From contig OY294046.1 in assembly GCA_958510825.1 (NCBI GenBank), positions 6,770,049 through 6,834,048 of the forward strand: DNA of 64,000 bases, read 5' to 3'. The notes below the pieces were generated by a model that made no database searches, was not told where the DNA came from, and was given only the letters and a program-made list of their open reading frames with translations. Origin of the DNA: Brachypterus glaber (Eukaryota; Arthropoda; Insecta; Coleoptera; Kateretidae). Below, piece after piece: positions 56,948 to 64,000 of the stretch. Position 1 is the first letter of the stretch. Each line of letters begins with the position of its first letter. The translations under genes and the position numbers were made by a program.

Positions 56948-57961
56948 CAGGGTGTTACTTAAGTACTTTAAAATATTTCACGGTTATATTCGAATATTCC
57001 TTGGCAAATTTTAAGAAGAAAAGTTTATTTTAACTTTAAGTATTCAAAAGCTCTTCAATTTCGAGATAGGTTGAAATTTACAAAATAATATCGATTTTTT
57101 TAAGCTCTCTAATTATAGCTGCAATTATAATTGCAGCTATTTACACCAAATAAGGCTTTTTTTTAGTTTTTTCGCCGTTCTTGCAAAAAAAACATTTTTT
57201 TTAAAGTTGCTTGTTTTGTTTTGTTTTTTTTTTTCGTCGTGACTACATCTTTATTTTGCTTAGTTTGACATTTTTCATAATTTTTCAGATGTGAAAAATT
57301 GTAAGGTGTGAACTTCTGAAAACTTTAGTAATACTAAACCTCTGTTAAGAAAAAAGAAACAAAATAAATACTATTTTGAATTATTTCCTTGCATTTAGTG
57401 CGAAAAATAGAAGCATTATTAGCGAGCTAAATTGAGACGATATAAGCAGTATATTTCGGACCTAAAACAGTTCATTTGTAGCACGCTCTCAATTAAACCA
57501 ATATAGACTATATATTTTCGACATAACGTTGGTCATTGTTAGCTCGTCCTTAATCTTATCAAATAAAGGCGTATATTATCGACCTAGAATAGTTTATTAA
57601 TTTACCGTCTAAAACTAGGGAGCATTTAGTATTAAAAATGGAACATATAATAATAAGACCTTAAATTAACATAAAATAGCATACATATTTCGATATAATT
57701 ATGAGTGCTTTTAGACGTACAATTCTAGCGTCCATTTTTCATTCAACTTTTGACAAATATTTTGAACGTCTCAATAATTTCTTTCATTTTTCTTGCTATA
57801 TTAAAACAAGTTTAGAATGCTATATACTAGAAGCTCAGGCTGGTTTTCTGGGCCTATATAAATTTACGAATTTTTGAAAACTTGTTTATGTAACTTTTCT
57901 TCTTAAAATTAGCCATGAAATATTACCCTGAAATATTTGAATGTGCTTAAGTTACACCCTG
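56948..57961. mobile_element. 1014-bp TIR element (CAGGGTGTTACTTAAG)
   Basis: CAGGGTGTTACTTAAGTAC and inverted CTTAAGTTACACCCTG, TA on both sides. The inverted similarity extends about 100 bp (AATTTTAAGAAGAAAAGTT). The interior has the perfect palindrome TAGCTGCAATTATAATTGCA.. at 57116-57139 and three diverged units of about 60 bp (57430-57605). No open transposase. Confidence 0.75.
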
Positions 57962-58067
57962 TATTTTGTTCAATCATAGAAAAATAAATGATGCAAGGTC
58001 AGGATGCGTAAATAGTGAGACAAATGCATTTAGAAAAGATAATATACCTATTAGTAGGGAGAAGATG

Positions 58068-58074
58068 TATAAAA
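58068..58074 (+). promoter_or_regulatory. TATA box of the 58.1-kb gene
   Basis: TATAAAA 53 bases before the start codon's region of transcription-start expectation and 59 bases before the ATG. No GGTGGGG motif or TCAGT initiator is obvious, unlike the other members. Confidence 0.5.
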
Positions 58075-58126
58075 TGCATTGTGCACTTGGGGTAATTGTA
58101 AATAAATAGAAAAGTGTAGTAGAAAC

Positions 58127-60956
58127 ATGTTTAAGTTGGTGAGTACATATACTACAGTCACCGAAGACAAAAAAAACCCTAACCTCGAAATAATTCCTCC
58201 CTGTGTAAACTTTGGTATACTTTACTAATTTTGGGGCGGGCAATACGACAACAAATATTTTTAGGGGCCCCTAAGATACTGTTTTTAGGGAATATCTTAA
58301 CAACAATTAATCCTACGTAAATGAAAGTAATTTTAAATGAAAGGTCCCAAAAAAATAAATATTGTTTGGGCTTTTCATCTAAGTGCAGTTATGTAGTAGT
58401 TATAAATATTCAAAAGTTATTTTTGTTAAAGTTAAATCAGTTTTAAATAAAAGAATAATACAAAAAAAATGTACATAAAAACTTTTATTAGTTTTTTTCA
58501 CATTAAGTTAAGAAATTATACGTTATTAGATAAAATTTATATGCTATATTCCGTCCAATTATTCAAGATAGTAGTTTAAAATTCCCGCAATTTTTAAGCT
58601 ACATGATTGGTTTGAACATATAACATATTGTGACATTTTTTGTCTATGACAATGATTAAAGGTCGTTAAAGCTAATAAAAGAAGAGAAAGTTACATAAAA
58701 AAATGGTTATACTTAATGTTATTTTGTATGGTATTGAAAAATGTACATTTTTGGTTTATTCTTTATACACTCACACTAAATTAGCATATTCTACATATTG
58801 TACAAACGTAAATTATATTGAACACAAGGAAAACGTCAAATTTTTAGGTTACAATTACAACTTAAGGCCTATCCAGAGGCTCGCATAACAACCATTACAA
58901 GATACATGACGACACATCAAGCCAATCCTGACATCGTATTCTTATGTACTATGCTTGTTATGCGAGTCTTTGGATAGGCCCTTTCCACGAAAACAGTACC
59001 GACATCTGTTAAATTTTTGATACTCTACGAGTTATGCATAATTATGCTAATTATGCACTCTGTGGTGTAAAACGGGCTGCGTCCCTTACTATCTTGCATA
59101 ACTGGACGGAGTATAGTTGGTTAATTTAATGAAAAAAAAAATAAAAAAAACTACACACTATTGTCGTCCAATCACAAGCTGTAAAATAATTTTTCTTACG
59201 CATTTTATGACGCTCTTTCTGGTAAAATTAATTTTATTTGCGTAGGGTGAATATTTTAAAAGATATTCCCTAAAAAATCATATTAGGGGATATATTCTAT
59301 ATGCATGCTTCTCATGCCCTTTTATTTATAATAAATTTCATTTGCCTAGAATTTAGTTTAAAAATTATTAGCCAAGTAAATTTAATTTAGTATTTTTTTT
59401 ATTCGGACATTCCGTTATAAGGTTTACAAAGAGACAGACAGACAGATAGACATTTTTCTAACACCTACTTTTTTCACATTTTCTCTACGTTTCATGACTT
59501 TCTAAACTCGAAAATGCATTTTTTAATTTTTTGGTCGATTTCAATAACTAGTGTTCCACCTGTAAAAATAAGACAAGACAAGAGTCACATCCTCTTAAGT
59601 TGATAATCTTAATCAAGAAGCCTGGCCTATTGTGGTGATAAGTGATACACAGGTCAACTAAACTTGAGAATGTGAAAATTCTTGAAAACCAAGAATTTTG
59701 CGAGACTAGCCAAGACGATACCAGAGGCATCAACAAGAAATGATATAGATAAAATGTCTTGCCTCCAAATACAAATGTGTCTGAATACTCAGATAACACA
59801 GGCCCGCAAAAAATAAAGTTAATTACTATTAACCAAACTATATTTTTTTAACGTATTGTTCTATGCTGAAAACGAGTTTGATAGTAAAAAAGCTCGCTAA
59901 CTTATACATTTTTCAAAAAACTGCAAAAAAGACTACTGGATGAGCTTGAGATTCTCTAGCATGTAAACTATTAAATTTTGGGAGTTGTGCCCCCATAAAC
60001 TTTTGATCAGAAAGTCTAGAACTATATTATATCCAAAATTTAGCGAAATCGAACCAAAACGACTTTTCCATAAAACCGGTAAACCCTGGTTTTTGTTCTA
60101 GCATCTAAACTATTGATTTTTGGGAGTTATGCCCTTATAAACTTTTCATAAGAATGTCGAAAACTGTAACATATCCAAAATTCAGCCAAACTTGACTGAA
60201 GCCACTTTTACATAAAAAGAGAGCGAGGTAATTTGCGGTTTAGCGAGGTATTTTATTGTCAAATTTGTTTTCAGGTCCCAAAACTATGCAATAAAAATAA
60301 AGTCTGATAAACAGTATTCGGCGAAAATCCAGTACTCGCATAGGCGCCGCGTCGACTCTAGCGTTGAGGCGAGCTTTTAAATATTTACATTTTTATTTCT
60401 TTCTATCTTGATTTTTTTTTTAACGATTCCATTTAAACGAGTAAGGTGGGAAAAAAAGTTATTGACAAATAAAAATTAAAATCTTAAAAGATAAAAATCG
60501 AATGTCGTTTTTTTCTTTGAAAAACACCGATATACGTATGTATAGTTAATATTGTTGTGGGTAACAAATTAGTCGTGAAATGTTTCGATTTATAAAAATT
60601 TCGCTCATAATTCGGCAAAATAATTTCGTAAGCCTATGTTTCTGTGTTTATTTTCAACGTTAATGAGTCATAACTGATTTTAAGCCGATTGATTTTTTTG
60701 TGGGCCTGTGTAACTTTGAACACCATAAATAATTAGTATATATTATTTTTTTCAGGCTTTATTTTTGGCTTTAGTAAGCATGGTTGCAGCACGCCCAGGA
60801 TATATTAGTCCATGGATAGCACCAGTTGTAGTGCACCGACCTCTAATCCACCACCAAATTGTACCGGTAGTGCACGCACCTTTGATTCACCATGCACCTT
60901 TGATTCACCATGCACCATTAGTTCACCCATGGCATTCACCTTATCTTTGGCATTAA
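58127..60956 (+). CDS. small secreted His/Pro-rich cuticular-type protein
   Basis: Exons 58127-58138 (ATG TTT AAG TTG, donor GTGAGT) and 60756-60956 (after TTTTTTCAG). The 70-residue product starts MFKLALFLALVSMVAARPGY, a signal peptide with probable cleavage before RPGY. The mature part is short and repetitive, with units PLIHHA repeated three times, many His and Pro, and the end HSPYLWH. It shares the 12-base first exon, phase-0 intron and PGYI junction with the longer cluster members but is divergent in sequence. The 2.6-kb intron contains a MITE (58550-59110). Poly(A) signal AATAAA at 60976. Probably an extracellular cuticle component; His may bind metal or cross-link (inference). Confidence 0.8.
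58550..59110. mobile_element. TCCGTCCA-family MITE, intact copy
   Basis: TCCGTCCAATTATTCAAGAT and the inverted ATCTTGCATAACTGGACGGA, with TATA just outside each end. Inner inverted pair: CCTATCCAGAGGCTCGCATA near 58867 against TATGCGAGTCTTTGGATAGG near 58970. It serves as the empty-site reference for the nested insertions in 5889-6810. Confidence 0.8.
59111..60755. other. remaining intron of the 58.1-kb gene
   Basis: AT-rich; contains (AGAC)n-like sequence near 59430 and two related blocks with TTTTGGGAGTT.TGCCC (about 59976 and 60117). No gene seen. Confidence 0.4.
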
Positions 60957-61006
60957 TTCATGATTATGTTAAAATAATAAAATTTATGTAAATAAAATTG
61001 ATATTG

Positions 61007-62478
61007 AAAGGACATGGCACAATTTATAGGGAATTTTGGCCCTCGGTGAAATTCGCTAAATTTTTTATATGTTTTAGTTTATGCTTTTTAAAAAGGAATT
61101 AGGAACGTTTCAAGCACTTTGCATGTACAGTTTTTTTTCTATAACGAAAATAAAAAAATATTTTTGCCCCAAACTCCTCATAAAAATAAGTTTAATTAGC
61201 TTAATGATTAAGAAAAAAGCTTGATTGGTATAAATCAAACTGATGTCTGTCAATTTTTTGATATATTATTAGTAATATAAAATTAATTTAGCATGGCTTT
61301 TAGAGCCTTTTTTTAAGTATATGCAACCGTCAAGGTGGTCAACAGCAGATGCCCCGAATGGGAGGAAATGAAAACATTTTATTTATTTTTTTATAAAAAT
61401 GTCCTAATGTAATACTGTGAAAAAGAATTGAATCAAGGACACATGTCTTTTGATAAGTACAACACCATATTCTCTTATTTTAAGGCTAACATCTTAAATG
61501 AAGAGCGCGGATTTCCATTCAAAGACCCGCGCCAGTTATTAGGTTCATAAGAAATGCTAGTCCAAAAATAAGAGAATTTGGCTTAAAATATAATCGAAAG
61601 ATGCATTTTCTTGATTCATGGATCCTTTTTTTAGTGTTCATATTTTAAATCATATCGAGGGCTTCATAGCAAAGGGTCATATCTGCTACATGTTAACACG
61701 GTTGATACAGCCCTGTTATGAAGCCCTCGGTATGATAGTTATATTGGATAATTTATTCTATGCAAAAACACAGTATTTCACTTTCAACTTAGTTTTTCTG
61801 TTCTGTTTTACTTCTTATTTTATTATTTTATTAAGTTCTGGAGTTTTAACATGGGTTCCAGTACATTATATTACAAAAACACATAATCAATTTCTTCTAT
61901 GTAGAATTTTGGAAATAATTGTTTTTTTTTTGCCGTACAAAAAATAAGGGATACACTTTCGGCATTAAAATCGCTTATTATTTTACAAACGATTCCCTTA
62001 AAACGTATTTCTATTCTGCTTTTCTTCTTATTTCATTCTTTAGTTCAATTTTATATACGTTTGGACTTTTTACCAGGTTAGCAAATAACTTATTTCACGT
62101 ATTTCACTAATTTAGTCCTTAAGAAGTATTTCTGTTGCACTTTTCTTTATCTTATTTAATTATTCTGTCCAATTTCAATATGTATTTCATTACTTTTTCT
62201 CAATAAAACTGACAATTTAGTCTAAAAAACTTCAAAAATACGTCAGAATATCCTTCACTGACAAGTTGTCAAACGAAACAATGCCTACTAGAAAAATATT
62301 TTTATGAGGAGTGTAGGGCAAAAATATTTTTTTATTTTACTTATAGAAAAAAAACTGTACATACAAAGTGCTTGAAACGTTCCTAATTCCTTTTAAAAAA
62401 GTATAAACTAAAACATATAAAAAATTTAGCGAATTTCACCGAGGGCCAAAATTCCCTATAAATTGTGGCATGTCCTTT
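61007..62478. mobile_element. 1472-bp element with ~180-bp terminal inverted repeats
   Basis: AAAGGACATGGCACAATTTA at 61007 and the inverted copy ending at 62478. The repeats match for about 180 bp with few differences (GGCCCTCGGTGAAATTCGCT, GGAACGTTTCAAGCACTTTG). Inside are two separate hairpins, about 61427-61617 (ends TGAATCAAGG / CTTGATTC, core CTCTTATTTT) and 61649-61737 (ATCATATCGAGGGCTTCATA and its complement). Short open frames at 61618-62110 are hydrophobic and unrecognised. No clear target duplication. It lies about 30 bp beyond the last gene's poly(A) signal. Confidence 0.7.
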
Positions 62479-62540
62479 AAATTATACCTATTACTTTTTT
62501 ATTTATTAGCTTTTAAAAATACGGGAAAGCTTTGTATTTA

Positions 62541-62866
62541 TAATAGTTATTTATGGTACTAGTGGGTAAAGTAAATGAGAAAATTAACCTGCGAGGCGTC
62601 AGCCAAGCAGGTTAATTTTCGAGAGGGCAAAATCGGTTTACCCATGAGTGCCATACAAGGTTTTATCCAATAAATAGCTTAGAAATTCATATTTTTACTA
62701 AAAATTTTAATGACATTTACAAGAAAATCATTTGACAAGTGACAGTTGAGTGGGTAAAATAAATAATTATCCACTCAATAAAGTAAAAGCAACGCGGGGG
62801 TTATTATTGAGTTTATCTATTTAAAATAAAGCTGGTAATTGTCTCATTATCTGTATGTATTGGATA
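62541..62866. repeat. 327-bp dispersed repeat, copy 2
   Basis: Counterpart of 32738-33064, same orientation, high identity. Confidence 0.75.
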
Positions 62867-63967
62867 AAAGATTTTTTTTTTACTTTTTTTTGCGTTTTAT
62901 GGCGTTTTATTATTTCGTTACTAAAAAGTTAACCTCTATTTTAAAATATTGGGCATAGTTATTTTCTTAACTAGTGTACTAAGTGGATAAAATCACTTAA
63001 TACAAGAGTTGAGAATTTAATTTTATCCAAAAGCTTTTATTTTTAAATAAAAATCTATAATTTTGGGAAAAATTATGTCAAAAATATTAAGATTAAGTTT
63101 TCTTAATACTAAAATAATAGGTAGCCATGGCCTAAGTATGCCTATTAAAAATAAACAATTGCTAGATTTACACTTCTTACAAACGTCAAAATGGACGCGG
63201 TGATGACAGAATTTTTAATAAAAACAGTATTTTATTCAAAAACTAAAGAATAATTTGGGGTTTTCTTTAATTTTTATGGTTTATTTAAGGTGCTTCTATT
63301 TATAGAATAGTTATAATACTTAATAGGGTATGTAACTAATTTTGGGTGAGATCAAAAGCTGTACGTAAAAGAGTGGGTGAAAAATTTTTTAGTCACTAGT
63401 GGAAAAAAACTCACTTTTGACATTTAAAATAGTGATCAAAACAAGTTTTTCTGTGAAGGTGTTGGATAAAAGTAATTTTTCAAGATAAAACTTTGCCTAA
63501 ATATATACATGTAACGCCTTACTCATGTCTTTGCTATTCAAGGAAAATCAAGTGACAATTATCAATTGTTTATAAAATTTTCTCCTACTATGAGATAATA
63601 GTATATTATGCACCTAGTATGCGAACTAAGTCTTTAGTATTCGAGCCTGCAGTTTTTTTGCTGAGACGGAGTCGAGGCAAAAAATCAGTCGAGAACACTT
63701 AAGACAGTTTGCATACGTAGTGTATATACCATTTTTTCTACTACCTAAAGGTAGTAACTCCAAATATTAGTTACTAATGTAGTTTAAAAACTGTTTCGAC
63801 ATAGCTGTCAGCTTGACAAGTGGGTTGAAAAAAGTTAGTAGTTGTCTGAATTTTTTTCATGATTGGCCGTCATCAATAAACAATGCTTAACAACGGTCAA
63901 TAATAAATGAGTTCACTGATTTATTTGGTTGTCAACATAAACAAGGCTTTACAAACGGTAGATAATA
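62867..63967. other. AT-rich spacer
   Basis: Block near 63640-63720 (CTGAGACGGAGTCGAGGC) is the reverse of sequence near 50670-50720. Nothing else supported. Confidence 0.4.
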
Positions 63968-64000
63968 CAGCCTGTTCCAGAACTCGCGTACCGAAATTTA
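63968..64000. mobile_element. CAGCCTGTTCCAGAACT element, cut by window end
   Basis: TA|CAGCCTGTTCCAGAACTCGC is the left end seen at 41955; the rest lies outside the window. Confidence 0.65.

Noticed and set aside
6137..58888. A 61-67 codon frame conserved in three places (6137, 48725 minus, 58703)
   Set aside because: All three lie in copies of the same MITE; identity follows from repeat relatedness and no start context or known protein is evident.
61618..62110. Hydrophobic open frames inside the 1.47-kb element
   Set aside because: Composition is what AT-rich DNA gives (Phe/Leu/Ile/Tyr); no transposase motifs.

Overview
The window looks like a stretch of insect nuclear genome, possibly from a beetle. 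It is AT-rich, has short conventional splice sites and a TATA + TCAGT (arthropod initiator) promoter layout, and carries secreted low-complexity cuticular-type proteins rich in Val/His/Ala/Pro. It is crowded with MITE-like elements. Two 200-base runs of N (13144-13343, 50939-51138) are assembly gaps. No bacterial or organellar features are visible.

Layout. About 1-33 kb is essentially gene-free and built of transposable elements, many nested. These include a foldback element with tandemly repeated arms (1079-2229), several short hAT-type elements with 8-bp target duplications, and a cluster of about 245-bp TA-flanked MITEs (11.6-13.05 kb). A non-LTR (LINE) retrotransposon on the minus strand (about 17926-21842) is inserted into a TA-flanked MITE whose other copies lie at 32.2 and 52.3 kb. 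Its ORF1 is open but 5'-truncated. Its endonuclease/reverse transcriptase frame is uninterrupted, has no ATG ahead of the endonuclease start, and overlaps ORF1 at a canonical T TTT TTA slippery heptamer in the correct phase.

About 33.3-61 kb holds a cluster of small two-exon genes for secreted cuticular-type proteins: 33410-34840 (+), 39502-40059 (-), 41910-45230 (+) and 58127-60956 (+). There is also a 5'-truncated, nearly identical copy of the first gene (35344-35667, +) and an orphan first exon with promoter at 48451-48462 (+). Every first exon is only 12 coding bases (four codons, M-[YF]-K-x), followed by a phase-0 intron. Three genes, and more loosely the orphan exon, share a GGTGGGG-like motif 19-25 bp upstream of a TATA box. 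These genes presumably make extracellular cuticle components. Their introns and spacers are full of MITEs, some long palindromes.

A tRNA-derived SINE (46616-46878, minus) with a truncated relative at 53.2 kb, a 1.5-kb element with about 180-bp terminal inverted repeats directly behind the last gene, and further repeats fill the rest. Paralogous copies inside the window act as natural empty sites for several nested insertions, so those boundaries are well supported. Where I write that nothing is seen, I mean no coding, RNA or structured repeat signal that I could support by eye.
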